This document shows, piece by piece, positions 54,358 to 63,254 of a stretch of DNA of 64,000 bases. Numbering within the stretch: the first letter of the stretch is position 1; each line of letters opens with the position of its first letter. Under the pieces are notes generated by a model that was not told where the DNA came from, searched no databases, and worked only from the letters and a program-made list of their open reading frames with translations. The DNA is taken from contig CAJBKE010000052.1 in NCBI GenBank assembly GCA_903953565.1, positions 186,001 to 250,000 on the forward strand. The letters run 5' to 3'. The position numbers were made by a program, and so were the translations under genes. This DNA comes from an uncultured Verrucomicrobiota bacterium. GTDB taxonomy: Bacteria > Verrucomicrobiota > Verrucomicrobiia > Chthoniobacterales > JACTMZ01.

Positions 54358-56271
54358 ATGAAAGAATCATTGGTTCGGCGGGTCTCAGTTGTGGCGGTTG
54401 CTTCGCTCCTCGGCGGGTTTTTCACGGTGTCTCCGGCGCAGGCTGCCGGCGAGGTGCTGGTTCTCTTCTATGACCGTGACGGCGGTGTCATCACGCCCGA
54501 CGAAATGCGGGCGACGTCGAACAACGGGCTATCGGGATTCAACAACGATTATCTGGTCGATCCCGTCACCTTGCAGGCGATACAGCGCGCACCCTTGACC
54601 GAAAACCCGGGACAGGGATTCAAGTTCAGCGTTCCGGACGTTCCGGTCGCGCTGGCCTTGAACTGGCCCACTGCGCCGCTCGGCTACGGCCTGGTCATCG
54701 TGGACAATAACGGCGCGGGATACAGCGGGGATGCGACGATCAATTTCAGCTACCGGGCTGCCTACGATATCCGGCGGCGTCTGGCCGCCGCCTTGGCCGC
54801 ACGGCCGGACTACGTGCCATCAAAGAAATTCAACGATGCCTACACCCAAGGCCAGGCCATCCTCGATGCCATTCCGATCAGGGTGACGGAACCGGTGAAG
54901 GGCCGGGAGGGGCAGCGCGCGTTGGATCTTTTCGCCGTGGCCTATGACGCGTTGCTCGCGGAACACGGACCGCAGCGGGCGATCGCGCAAGCGTCATCGG
55001 GGTTGCCGTGGCTCGGGGCCAACATTGAATCCACATCGAACTACACAGCAGCCCTCGATCTGGCCGCCAGCCTCACGCAACCCTACGGATGGGTCCGGTT
55101 GTCTATCCCGGCCTCCGCGCGGCCCGCCGATTGGGCGCCGGTGGTTGCCTATGCCAAAAGCAAAGGTCTGAAGATTCTTGGTCAACCCGTGCGCGGCGAC
55201 GACGAGCCCTCGCTGACCCGCGAGCAATACCGTCAGCGTTTCAGAGATTTCCTCACCGCGTTCCCGCAGATCGACGCGTGGGAGGCGGGCGATCAGGTCA
55301 ATGGCGCATGGCACAGTGCCGGCATGGCCGAGAAGTTGGCCGATGCCGTGACGGAGATCGAAACGCTCGCCCCGGAACGCTTGGTTGTTCTCAACCTCCT
55401 ACACCAGATCAACACCGAGGCGCCGGAGTTTTCCATGTTCAGTTGGATCGCCGCCAATCTCCCGCCCGCGCTGCGCGGCAGGTTCGATCTCGTGCTCGTC
55501 TCGCTTTATCCGGGCCAGTCGCCCGCCGGCATGTTCTACGACCAGCTCATGGAGACCACGCGCGCTGCCTTTCCCGGCAAAAAGATCGGGCTCGGAGAGA
55601 TCGGCTACGGCGAACCGGGTGAGACGCTCTGGTGGTCTTACGACGAGGCTGATCCGGCCGGTGCGGCGCGCCGTGCGGTGGCCTCGCAGTATTACCCCGC
55701 GATGTTCGATTTCGCGGGTAGCGTCGGCGGCGGATTCTGGTGGAACTTCGCCGGCGATTTTCCGGGCGACCCCGCTCTGCAAGCGGTCCTCTCCGGTTTG
55801 CGCGATCGGTTGGTCGGCGGCATCAACCCGCCGAGTCCCGCGCGCAACGGCTCATGGTATGCACTGGCCACGATCCGTAACCGCGCGACATGGAAAGACC
55901 TTTACCAGCAAGTCACCGTGAAGCCTTACACCGACCACATCGCCGGCATCTGGGCCAAGGGAACGGGCGCCGTGGCCCTGCAAATCTGGGGCGATCCGGG
56001 CTGGACCAGACTGCTGGCCAATGTGCGTTGCACCGGTGGTGCCGACTGGAGGAGGGTGACCACCCCGGTGTTCAACTCCGGCAACCGCACCCGCGTATGG
56101 TTTGCGTTCGACAATGCTTTCGACCGCTCGGCCGGAACATTGCTGCTCGACGATGGGTGGTTCCGTCGACACGGCACCACCGACAATCTCCTGCGCAATG
56201 CGGGTTTCGAGCAGGGCAGCACGGCGTGGACCACCACCGATACCTCCGTCTTCCGCATCACCGACCGGTGA
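54358..56271 (+). CDS. Secreted glycoside-hydrolase-like (clan GH-A type) protein, possibly inactive
   Basis: A 637-residue protein with a signal peptide (cleavage near PAQAA-G, residue 30). The middle has barrel-like pieces: WLGANIESTSNYTAALDLA, GWVRLSIPAS, IDAWEAGDQVNGAWHSAG, VLNLLHQ, KKIGLGEIGYGE and GFWWNFAG. In clan GH-A enzymes the acid/base is usually in an Asn-Glu pair; here the matching place reads DQ. The nucleophile-like Glu in GLGEIGYGE is kept. The C-terminal 120 residues form a carbohydrate-binding-like beta domain. Function is not identified. Confidence 0.62.
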   Translation: MKESLVRRVSVVAVASLLGGFFTVSPAQAAGEVLVLFYDRDGGVITPDEMRATSNNGLSGFNNDYLVDPVTLQAIQRAPLTENPGQGFKFSVPDVPVALALNWPTAPLGYGLVIVDNNGAGYSGDATINFSYRAAYDIRRRLAAALAARPDYVPSKKFNDAYTQGQAILDAIPIRVTEPVKGREGQRALDLFAVAYDALLAEHGPQRAIAQASSGLPWLGANIESTSNYTAALDLAASLTQPYGWVRLSIPASARPADWAPVVAYAKSKGLKILGQPVRGDDEPSLTREQYRQRFRDFLTAFPQIDAWEAGDQVNGAWHSAGMAEKLADAVTEIETLAPERLVVLNLLHQINTEAPEFSMFSWIAANLPPALRGRFDLVLVSLYPGQSPAGMFYDQLMETTRAAFPGKKIGLGEIGYGEPGETLWWSYDEADPAGAARRAVASQYYPAMFDFAGSVGGGFWWNFAGDFPGDPALQAVLSGLRDRLVGGINPPSPARNGSWYALATIRNRATWKDLYQQVTVKPYTDHIAGIWAKGTGAVALQIWGDPGWTRLLANVRCTGGADWRRVTTPVFNSGNRTRVWFAFDNAFDRSAGTLLLDDGWFRRHGTTDNLLRNAGFEQGSTAWTTTDTSVFRITDR

Positions 56272-56292
56272 CTGCCGGGGTGCGCTTAGTTG

Positions 56293-57228
56293 CTACTTCG
56301 TGAGTGTTGTTCCGTCGATGAAGACGTCCATCTGTTGACCGACGTAGACCGGAGTCTTCGGCATGTCGAAGGTGTAGATGACTTGGAGCACGCGGGTGTC
56401 GACGCGCTCGGTGCTTTCCCCGGTCAGCGATTTCTTCGGGATAATATACGGTTCGACGCGCACGAAGGTAAGGGGGATCGGGTTTTCGCGGGTGCCCTTG
56501 ATGTAGGCCGTGGCGGCGGCGCCCGGCCGCACGCGCCAAGCGCTGTCCTCGTCGACATCGGCGCGCAACTGCAGCGAGCTCGTGTCACCGAGCAGCATGG
56601 CTTCCACCATGGTGTTCGGGGACGCGTATTCGCCCGAACGGATATTGACCTGGAGGATCTCGCCGTCGCGAGGGGCGGAGACTAAGGTGAGATCCAGATC
56701 GGTCTGCGCCTCGGCGAGGAGGGCCTTGCCTTGGACGAGTTCGGCGGCAGCCCGCGCCTGCAGGGCCTCGGCGGCGCGGTGTTGGAAGGTGGCGCGGCGC
56801 ACTTCTTCCTGGCTGGCCACGTTCTTCGATCCGAGTTTGTTGACCCGGTCGAGAAGATCGCGCTTTTCCGCGAGGTTGGCCTCGGCTTCCTCCAACCGCG
56901 CAGTGAGCACGGGGATCTCCGCTTCCCGCGAAGCGACCGCCGCGCGCGCTTCGCGTGAATCGACGCGGAAGAGCGGATCGCCCTTCTTCACCTGGTCGCC
57001 GACTTTGACGGAGACCTCCTCGACCACGCCGTTGACCAGCGGGGAGATGTGCACATTTTCCCCGAGGGACTCGACGATGCCGCGGGCGCCAATCGCTGCC
57101 TCGTAAGGCGCGGCGGCCGGTTCCACGAGCGGCGGGGCGACCGGATCGGGCTTCTTCAAACGCGCGACGAGGAAAAACATGGCGGCCATTCCGAGGATTG
57201 CGGCGGCGATGGTGACGTTTCTAAGCAT
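56293..57228 (-). CDS. HlyD/RND-type periplasmic adaptor of an ABC exporter
   Basis: A 311-residue membrane-fusion protein: signal anchor (IAAAILGMAAMFFLVARL), lipoyl-like half motifs (ISPLVNGVVEEVSVKVGDQVKKG and VSAPRDGEILQVNIRSGEY) flanking a long coiled-coil hairpin (about 95-185), and a beta-barrel region. The start overlaps the ATPase stop by 8 bases. Last of a three-gene minus-strand operon with a MacB-type ATPase and permease, a MacA-like role. No outer-membrane TolC gene is in the window. Confidence 0.9.
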   Translation of the reverse strand: MLRNVTIAAAILGMAAMFFLVARLKKPDPVAPPLVEPAAAPYEAAIGARGIVESLGENVHISPLVNGVVEEVSVKVGDQVKKGDPLFRVDSREARAAVASREAEIPVLTARLEEAEANLAEKRDLLDRVNKLGSKNVASQEEVRRATFQHRAAEALQARAAAELVQGKALLAEAQTDLDLTLVSAPRDGEILQVNIRSGEYASPNTMVEAMLLGDTSSLQLRADVDEDSAWRVRPGAAATAYIKGTRENPIPLTFVRVEPYIIPKKSLTGESTERVDTRVLQVIYTFDMPKTPVYVGQQMDVFIDGTTLTK

Positions 57229-57970
57229 GGCTCTTTGGTTGTGGATGCGGATGAGGATGGTCGCGGAGGTAATCCGACGCGGTTTGGGATGCGGTGACAA
57301 GCCCGTCGTCCATTTCAACGATGCGGTCGGCGTAATGGAAAATGCGCGAGTCGTGCGTGACGACGATAACACAGCGATCGGGATGGCGCGCGGATTCCCG
57401 CAGAAGATCCATGGCGCGCTGGCCGGCGGCAGCATCGAGGGATGCGGTGGGTTCGTCGCAGATGACCAATCGTGGTTGATGAACCATGGCGCGCGAGATG
57501 GCCACGCGCTGCTGCTGTCCGCCGGACATTTGCGAAGGGAAGCTTTTCTCGCGTCCGCCCAGCCCGACCTGTGCGAGCATGGCGCCGGCATCCTGCTGTG
57601 CGGTGGCGTAGGGCGCGCCGTTGAGGAGGCGGGGAATGGAAACGTTCTCCTGCGCGGTGAGGGTCGGCACGAGATTGAATTGCTGGAAAATGAACCCGAC
57701 ATTGCGGGCACGGAACGCGGTCAGTTCGCGCTCCGGCATCGAGGAGATGGACTTGCCGAAAAGTTCGATCGTGCCCGAGTCGGCGCGCAGCGTTCCGCAC
57801 ATCACGCTGAGTAGAGTTGTTTTGCCGCAACCCGATGGTCCGACGATCATGAGCAATTCGCCGAATCTCGCCTCGAGGCTCACGCCTTTGAGCGCGCGCA
57901 CGGCGATCTCGCCCTTGCCGTAGGTCTTGACCACGTCACGGCAGATTACGGCTGGTTCGGAAGTGCTCAT
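57221..57970 (-). CDS. MacB/LolD-type ABC transporter ATPase
   Basis: A 249-residue ATPase with Walker A VGPSGCGKTTLL, Q-loop FQQFNLVPTLTAQENV, signature MSGGQQQRVAISRA and Walker B LVICDEPTASLD. The FQQFNLVPTLTA stretch is typical of the LolD/MacB/FtsE group. ATG 57970 overlaps the permease stop (ATGA); the longer frame from 58078 is out-of-frame translation of the permease gene. It energises the FtsX-type permease next to it. Confidence 0.94.
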   Translation of the reverse strand: MSTSEPAVICRDVVKTYGKGEIAVRALKGVSLEARFGELLMIVGPSGCGKTTLLSVMCGTLRADSGTIELFGKSISSMPERELTAFRARNVGFIFQQFNLVPTLTAQENVSIPRLLNGAPYATAQQDAGAMLAQVGLGGREKSFPSQMSGGQQQRVAISRAMVHQPRLVICDEPTASLDAAAGQRAMDLLRESARHPDRCVIVVTHDSRIFHYADRIVEMDDGLVTASQTASDYLRDHPHPHPQPKSHA

Positions 57971-59100
57971 TTGAAGACCGTGGCCGCCTCGAGGCGTGCC
58001 ACCTTGGCCACCCCGATCGCGGCGGAGAAGCTGCAGATCAGCGCGATGACCACGCCGACGAAAACCGGAACCTGCCACGGCATGTAAAAGGGCGGTGTGC
58101 CGTTGCGCAGGACGGAATTGCCGAAGATGGCAGCGAGTCCGAGTCCGAGTCCGTAGCCGATGAAACCGGTGGTAAAGGCCTGCAGCAGGACCATGCCGAC
58201 AAGTTTGGTCGTGCCGGCGCCCATCGCTTTGAGGGCGGCGAGGTAACGGAGGTTGTCGTGGACGAAGAGGTAGAAAGTTTGTCCGGCAATGGCGATGCCC
58301 ACAATGATACCCATGAGCACAACGGTCCCGAAGGAGACGGGAATACCGGTGTTCTTGATATACCAGATCATCGTCTCGCGGAAAAACGTGTCGTGGTCGA
58401 AGGCGCGCAGTCCCGGCAGCGCGTTGACCTGCCTGACGACTTCCTGCGGCGAGACGCCCGGTTTGGGTTCGGCCAGAACGTAGGCCAGCATTTTGCGCTG
58501 GGCCGGCATGTATTGCAGGGCGCGCTCGTAGGTCGTGTAGACGTAGGGCTGGCCGAGGAAGCTGCGTTCTGTATGGCAGATGCCGACGATGCGCGCTTCC
58601 TCGTCGTTGATTTCGAAGGTTGTGCCGATGCGCGCGTCGATGCCCTTGCGGTGCAATTTTTCCAGGGCGACTTGGTCGACGATGACCGAGTTGGGCAGGC
58701 GGAGGTCCTCGACGCGTCCCTCAAGCATGACGGCCGGCCGTCCGGTGAAGGAGGAGGAATCGAGGCCGGTGAGCTGGATCGCCTGGAACGAGCCGTCGGG
58801 GAGTCGCGCTTGCACGATGCCCCAGAAAAGCGGCACGGCCCAAGCCACGCCGGGCAGGCTGCGCACCCGCTGCACGTCGATATCGCGCAGCGAAATGACC
58901 TCGTTGATCTGCTGCACCTTGGCATCGACGACCCAGACCGGCGAGCTGATGTTCCGCAGCGTGGCGGTGGTCCACATCATGATGCCGCAAAAGACGCCGG
59001 CCTGCTGGCTCATGAGGAGCGAGCAAAAGGTGAGCCCGCTGATCAGCATCGCATACTTCGCCTTGTCGCGAAAAAGCATGAGCAAAGCGATGCGGAACAT
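57967..59100 (-). CDS. MacB/FtsX-type ABC transporter permease
   Basis: A 377-residue permease with four transmembrane helices (one near the N-terminus, three in the last 130 residues) and a large periplasmic domain between (about 45-260), the FtsX/MacB layout. First gene of the exporter operon. In other bacteria such systems export macrolides, peptides or lipoproteins; nothing here tells which. Confidence 0.9.
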   Translation of the reverse strand: MFRIALLMLFRDKAKYAMLISGLTFCSLLMSQQAGVFCGIMMWTTATLRNISSPVWVVDAKVQQINEVISLRDIDVQRVRSLPGVAWAVPLFWGIVQARLPDGSFQAIQLTGLDSSSFTGRPAVMLEGRVEDLRLPNSVIVDQVALEKLHRKGIDARIGTTFEINDEEARIVGICHTERSFLGQPYVYTTYERALQYMPAQRKMLAYVLAEPKPGVSPQEVVRQVNALPGLRAFDHDTFFRETMIWYIKNTGIPVSFGTVVLMGIIVGIAIAGQTFYLFVHDNLRYLAALKAMGAGTTKLVGMVLLQAFTTGFIGYGLGLGLAAIFGNSVLRNGTPPFYMPWQVPVFVGVVIALICSFSAAIGVAKVARLEAATVFK

Positions 59101-59243
59101 GGATCTACCCGAATACTGAACCCTGCAGGCGACCTGTCAACAGGCGGCGGTTCACGGGGAGCGGTATCCGCTGCCTGCTTTCGCGCCTCTCCGGCGAATC
59201 GCCCCTGCATCGACATAGGGTGCCGGCGCGTAAATGATGGGGT

Positions 59244-59393
59244 ATGCGCGGCGTGAAAAAACAGGATCTGCCATCCAAGCTATGCGTCGTTTGCGGGCGT
59301 CCGTTCGTGTGGCGAAAGAAGTGGGAGAAGGTCTGGGCCGACGTACGCTATTGCAGTGAACGTTGCCGCCGCACGAGGCCGTCGGCCCGATGA
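59244..59393 (+). CDS. DUF2256-family small zinc-finger-like protein
   Basis: A 49-residue protein: Cys14-x2-Cys17 and Cys37-x3-Cys41 (LCVVCGRPF ... RYCSERC), with basic residues between, which is the DUF2256 pattern. The function is unknown. Its stop overlaps the start of the photolyase gene (ATGA at 59390). DUF2256 genes are often found next to cryptochrome/photolyase genes, so a connection with light-dependent repair is likely. Confidence 0.85.
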   Translation: MRGVKKQDLPSKLCVVCGRPFVWRKKWEKVWADVRYCSERCRRTRPSAR

Positions 59394-60952
59394 AAGATCC
59401 GGTGCAGCTTGTGTGGTTCAAGCGCGACCTGCGCGTGGAGGACCATCGTCCGCTGACTGAAGCCGCCCGGCGCGGACCGGTGGTTGCTCTGTATGTTTAC
59501 GAGCCGGAGTTGCATGGCAGCGACGAATTGACTGCGGCACATTTGGTCTTTCTCGACGAATCCCTGCGCTCCTTGGAGCGTTCGCTCCACGAGTTGGGCG
59601 GCAGCCTCGTGCTGCGGCGTGGCCGGGTGGTCGAAGTGCTCCACGCGCTGAAGGGAGAGACATCGTTTGTGTCCCTCTGGTCCCACGAAGAAACCGGCAG
59701 CGACCGCACGTTCCGGCGTGATCGCGAAGTGGCGGCGTGGTGCCGCGAGCAAGGGATCCCTTGGCATGAGTTCCGCCAAGATGGTGTGGTCAGGCGTCTC
59801 GCTTCGCGCAACGGCTGGTCGCGGCACTGGGAGGAATTCATGCGTGAGCCGGTCGATCCGCCGCCCGAGTTGAATGCTGTCCCCGGCGTGCGCAGTGACG
59901 GTCTGCTCGCCGCGGCCGATCTTGGCATGCCGCCCACCGACAGACCCGAGGCGCAAAGAGGCGGGCAGGAAGAGGCGCACCGCACGCTGGCGTCGTTTCT
60001 CGCCACACGCGGGGTCAATTATCGTGCTGGGATGTCGAGTCCGGTCACGGGATGGAACGCGTGCTCGCGGATCAGTCCGTATCTCGCCTTCGGTTGTATT
60101 TCTCTGCGCACGGTGGCCGGCCGACTGGCCGAGCGGCGCCATGAATTGCGAGCGGCGGCAGCAGTTGGCGCCCCGGTCGATCGTCGCTGGCTCGGATCAC
60201 TGCAAAGCTTCGGGTCGCGATTGCGCTGGCATTGCCACTTCATGCAAAAGCTCGAGGACGAGCCTCGTATCGAGTTCGGCAACTTTGTGCGGGCCTACGA
60301 CGGGCTGCGGGAGGAGTTCACGGCCAGCGGGGAGGCACGACGCCGATTCGAAGCGTGGAAGGAAGGACTCACCGGCTATCCGATGGTTGATGCGTGCATC
60401 CGTTGCGTGAAAGCCACCGGTTGGCTGAACTTCCGCATGCGCGCCATGCTGGCCAGTTTTTCCGCGTATCATCTCTGGCTCCACTGGCGGGAACCTGCGG
60501 TCTGGTTGGGCTCGCACTTTCTCGACTTCGAAGCGGGGATTCATTTCAGCCAGTTCCAAATGCAGAGCGGGACCAGCGGGATCAATACGGTGCGGATTTA
60601 TTCCCCGGCCAAACAGGCGGTCGAGCAGGATCCGGACGGCGAATTCATTCGCCGCTGGGTGCCGGAGCTTCGCGCTGTTCCCGTGGCGTGGCTCTCCCGA
60701 CCGGAGCAAATGCCCGCGGAAATGCAAAGTCGTTGCGGATGCCGCATCGGTGGCGACTACCCAGCGCCGATTGTCGAACATACCGTTGCCGTGAAAGAGG
60801 CCCGCGAGCGGATTGCGGCCGTGCGGCGAATGGGGGCAACCAAGGGCGAAGCCCGCAAGGTCTTCGTGCGGCACGGCAGCCGCAAACGCCCGGCCTCGCG
60901 CTCGGCCGCAGGCTCCCGCCAACCTGCCTTGCCCGGTCTGCTTGTCGACTGA
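59390..60952 (+). CDS. Cryptochrome/photolyase-family FAD protein
   Basis: A 520-residue protein with an N-terminal antenna domain ([19 protein letters not shown], about 5-135) and a C-terminal FAD domain with [64 protein letters not shown], the flavin and DNA-contact region. It is longer than class I CPD photolyase and ends with a basic tail (about residues 495-515). Role: blue-light repair of UV damage or light sensing; which type cannot be decided. Operon with DUF2256, and next to an FAD-domain relative at 61003. Confidence 0.9.
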   Translation: MKDPVQLVWFKRDLRVEDHRPLTEAARRGPVVALYVYEPELHGSDELTAAHLVFLDESLRSLERSLHELGGSLVLRRGRVVEVLHALKGETSFVSLWSHEETGSDRTFRRDREVAAWCREQGIPWHEFRQDGVVRRLASRNGWSRHWEEFMREPVDPPPELNAVPGVRSDGLLAAADLGMPPTDRPEAQRGGQEEAHRTLASFLATRGVNYRAGMSSPVTGWNACSRISPYLAFGCISLRTVAGRLAERRHELRAAAAVGAPVDRRWLGSLQSFGSRLRWHCHFMQKLEDEPRIEFGNFVRAYDGLREEFTASGEARRRFEAWKEGLTGYPMVDACIRCVKATGWLNFRMRAMLASFSAYHLWLHWREPAVWLGSHFLDFEAGIHFSQFQMQSGTSGINTVRIYSPAKQAVEQDPDGEFIRRWVPELRAVPVAWLSRPEQMPAEMQSRCGCRIGGDYPAPIVEHTVAVKEARERIAAVRRMGATKGEARKVFVRHGSRKRPASRSAAGSRQPALPGLLVD

Positions 60953-61002
60953 GACTGGCCGCACTTTCCGGCAGCCTTGCGGCGAGGCAGAATCGTTAAG
61001 CA

Positions 61003-62154
61003 ATGGTGGACCTTTTTCCCTCGGACCGGCAGGGCGCCCTTCAGCGGCTTGATGAATTCGTGCAAGCGGAAGCCATCGCTTACGCTCGCACCCGGAATTT
61101 TGTGGAAGTCGGTCATGCCAACGTTTCCCGGCTTTCGGCGGCGTTGCGGCACCGCTTGATTTCCGAGGAGGAGGTGGTCACCGCTGTGCTCGCCGTGCAC
61201 CGCTTTTCCGCGGTGGAGAAATTTGTCCAAGAGGTGGTCTGGCGCACTTACTGGAAAGGATGGCTCGAGCAGCATCCCGGGGTGTGGGAGGACTACGTCC
61301 GCCAGTCTGCCGTTGCCATGACTGTGCCGCCGTCCGGCGGAGCGATGAGTCGCTTCACCGAGGAGTTGCGCACAACGGGCTACATGCACAACCACGCCCG
61401 CATGTGGTGGGCGGCGTGGTGGTGTCACCAGCAAGGTCTGCCTTGGGCGGCGGGTGCGCGTTTCTTCTTCGACCACCTGCTCGATGCCGATGCAGCGAGC
61501 AACACGCTCGGCTGGCGTTGGGTGGCCGGACTGCAAACGCCCGGCAAGGCCTATCTCGCGCGTCGCGACAACTTGGCGAAGTATTGGGAAGACCACGGAT
61601 CGCTCGAGGACATCGACGACCACGTTCGTGCGCGGATTCCGGCCGAGACCGCCGACCGATCACGCACCTCCTTGTCGGAATATCCGGAAGCGCCGCCCGA
61701 GCTGGAAGGAAAAGTGGCCTTGGTCGGCCATGCCGACGATCTGTCGATCGAAACAACGCCGCTCGGCGCCGTGCGTCCGAGTTCCGTCGCCCTGATCGAC
61801 CAACCCGGCGTGACCGACAGCGCGGTGAAGTGCGCTTGGCGATCGCGTGCCATGGATGACGCGTCGGCGCGCTGGACGTCCCACTATGGAAAAGTTGTCT
61901 CCCGCTTGCCGTGTTGGGATGCTCTGGCTTCCTGGTTGTCGGAGAGCGGATGCGATGCGCTCGTGCTTATGGCGCCGTTCGTTGGTCCGGATGCCGATGC
62001 GTGGCGCCCTGTCCGGCAGACCTTGCAAGACGCGGGAATCCGTGTGGTCGAATGCCGTCGCGCCTGGGACCAACGCCTCTTTCCCGCAGCCCGTGCGGGA
62101 TTCTTTCCTTTCTGGCACAAGGCCAAGCCGATTTTGTCGAAACGCCAACAATGA
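61003..62154 (+). CDS. Photolyase-related FAD-binding protein with domains in reverse order
   Basis: A 383-residue protein that begins directly with the FAD-binding helical domain of photolyases: EAIAYARTRNF, VWRTYWKGWLEQHPGVW, GYMHNHARMWWAAWWCHQQGLPWAAGARFFFDHLLDADAASNTLGWRWVAGLQ (residues 20-185). The last 150 residues (about 235-383) look like an alpha/beta sheet domain (VALVGHADDLS..., DALVLMAPFVGPDADAWRPVRQTL, FFPFWHKAKP), similar in style to the antenna domain that normally stands at the N-terminus. It starts 50 bases after the photolyase gene and is probably cotranscribed. Confidence 0.78.
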   Translation: MVDLFPSDRQGALQRLDEFVQAEAIAYARTRNFVEVGHANVSRLSAALRHRLISEEEVVTAVLAVHRFSAVEKFVQEVVWRTYWKGWLEQHPGVWEDYVRQSAVAMTVPPSGGAMSRFTEELRTTGYMHNHARMWWAAWWCHQQGLPWAAGARFFFDHLLDADAASNTLGWRWVAGLQTPGKAYLARRDNLAKYWEDHGSLEDIDDHVRARIPAETADRSRTSLSEYPEAPPELEGKVALVGHADDLSIETTPLGAVRPSSVALIDQPGVTDSAVKCAWRSRAMDDASARWTSHYGKVVSRLPCWDALASWLSESGCDALVLMAPFVGPDADAWRPVRQTLQDAGIRVVECRRAWDQRLFPAARAGFFPFWHKAKPILSKRQQ

Positions 62155-62287
62155 TACCAAGGACAGGCCATCTGTTCGGCCGATAGTTGAGTCGGTCGCG
62201 CAGGGGAGGTTGGTGGTTCACTGGTGGAAGTCGCGGCATTTTTGGTGAGCGGCGTTCCGGCCCGCAGAACGGGAACTTTACCCACCT

Positions 62288-63139
62288 ATGAGTGGCCTCT
62301 GCGCTGCCTATGCTTTGTGTGTGATCAAGGAACATGGTGGCGTGGGCGGGGGTGTCACAGTGTTGGGTGGCGAACGTCGGAGGACATCGGATCGACGCAA
62401 AGCGTTTCGTCGAGTGCATGATATTCCCCCGAGCGGAACTATCATGGTGACGGTCGCGGGTGGCGAGTTGCCGGAGGACTCGGAGCTGCACGGCACCAAA
62501 GTGGAGGGATTCGAAATCGGGAAGTTTCCGGTGATGAAGGAGGAGTATGATTGGATTCGCATTTGGGGAATGGGGAGGGGCTACTCCCTGGCTGTGGGCC
62601 TTGCGCCTGGGAACTCCCATCCCGTGACGCATGTGAGTTGGTATGACGCGGTAAAATGGTGCAATGCCAAGAGCGAGCACGAGCTGCTGGTTCCGGTCTA
62701 CACAATCAACGGCCTGGTCCACCGCGCGGGCGAATATGGCCCCGACGGATCGAAGCTGGTCGCTAGAAACGAGCGGGCCAATGGCTACCGTCTTCCGACC
62801 GAGGCCGAATGGGAATGGGCGGCGCGTGGCGGTCCGTTCAGCCGCGGACACAAATACAGCGGTAGCAACGAGGCGGATGAGGTGGGTTGGCACGGTGAGA
62901 ATGCCCAAGGAAGAACTTGGCCGGTCGGATTGAAGGCGGCCAACGAATTGGGTGTTCACGACATGAGCGGCAACGTGTGGGAGTGGTGCTGGGATCTCGA
63001 CGATTCGATGTCCGCCAACCGTCTGCGCGGCGGCAGTTGGAAGCACCAAGCAGCCGACGCTGCGGTGACTTATCGCGTGAGCCGCACTCCTGATAGTCGC
63101 TATAGCGCGATTGGTTTCCGTCTCGCCCGGAACGCCTGA
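62288..63139 (+). CDS. SUMF1/formylglycine-generating-enzyme-like protein lacking active-site cysteines
   Basis: A 283-residue protein (from ATG 62288; ATG 62444 is a shorter alternative). From about residue 50 it has the SUMF1/FGE-sulfatase fold: HPVTHVSWYDAVKWCNAKS, YRLPTEAEWEWAARGG, LGVHDMSGNVWEWC, RLRGGSWKHQAADA and GFRLARNA. In true formylglycine-generating enzymes two cysteines follow RGGS; here they are absent, so sulfatase activation is unlikely. Generic SUMF1-like proteins have C-type lectin-like folds and varied roles. No sulfatase gene is in the window. The first 50 residues are not conserved, so the true start is uncertain. Confidence 0.75.
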   Translation: MSGLCAAYALCVIKEHGGVGGGVTVLGGERRRTSDRRKAFRRVHDIPPSGTIMVTVAGGELPEDSELHGTKVEGFEIGKFPVMKEEYDWIRIWGMGRGYSLAVGLAPGNSHPVTHVSWYDAVKWCNAKSEHELLVPVYTINGLVHRAGEYGPDGSKLVARNERANGYRLPTEAEWEWAARGGPFSRGHKYSGSNEADEVGWHGENAQGRTWPVGLKAANELGVHDMSGNVWEWCWDLDDSMSANRLRGGSWKHQAADAAVTYRVSRTPDSRYSAIGFRLARNA

Positions 63140-63254
63140 CACGATGCGGCACGCGCCGCGCAGCACGGCGCTTGGTGGACGAGCCTATGGGGAGTTTTGC
63201 TACGCGGGATCTACCCCATAAACAACCAGGGGTGGATTGCTCATATTCGCGATC

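Noticed and set aside
53133-54473. 446-codon open frame antisense to the AsmA-like gene
   Set aside because: No signal peptide, motif or neighbour support; high-GC antisense artefact.
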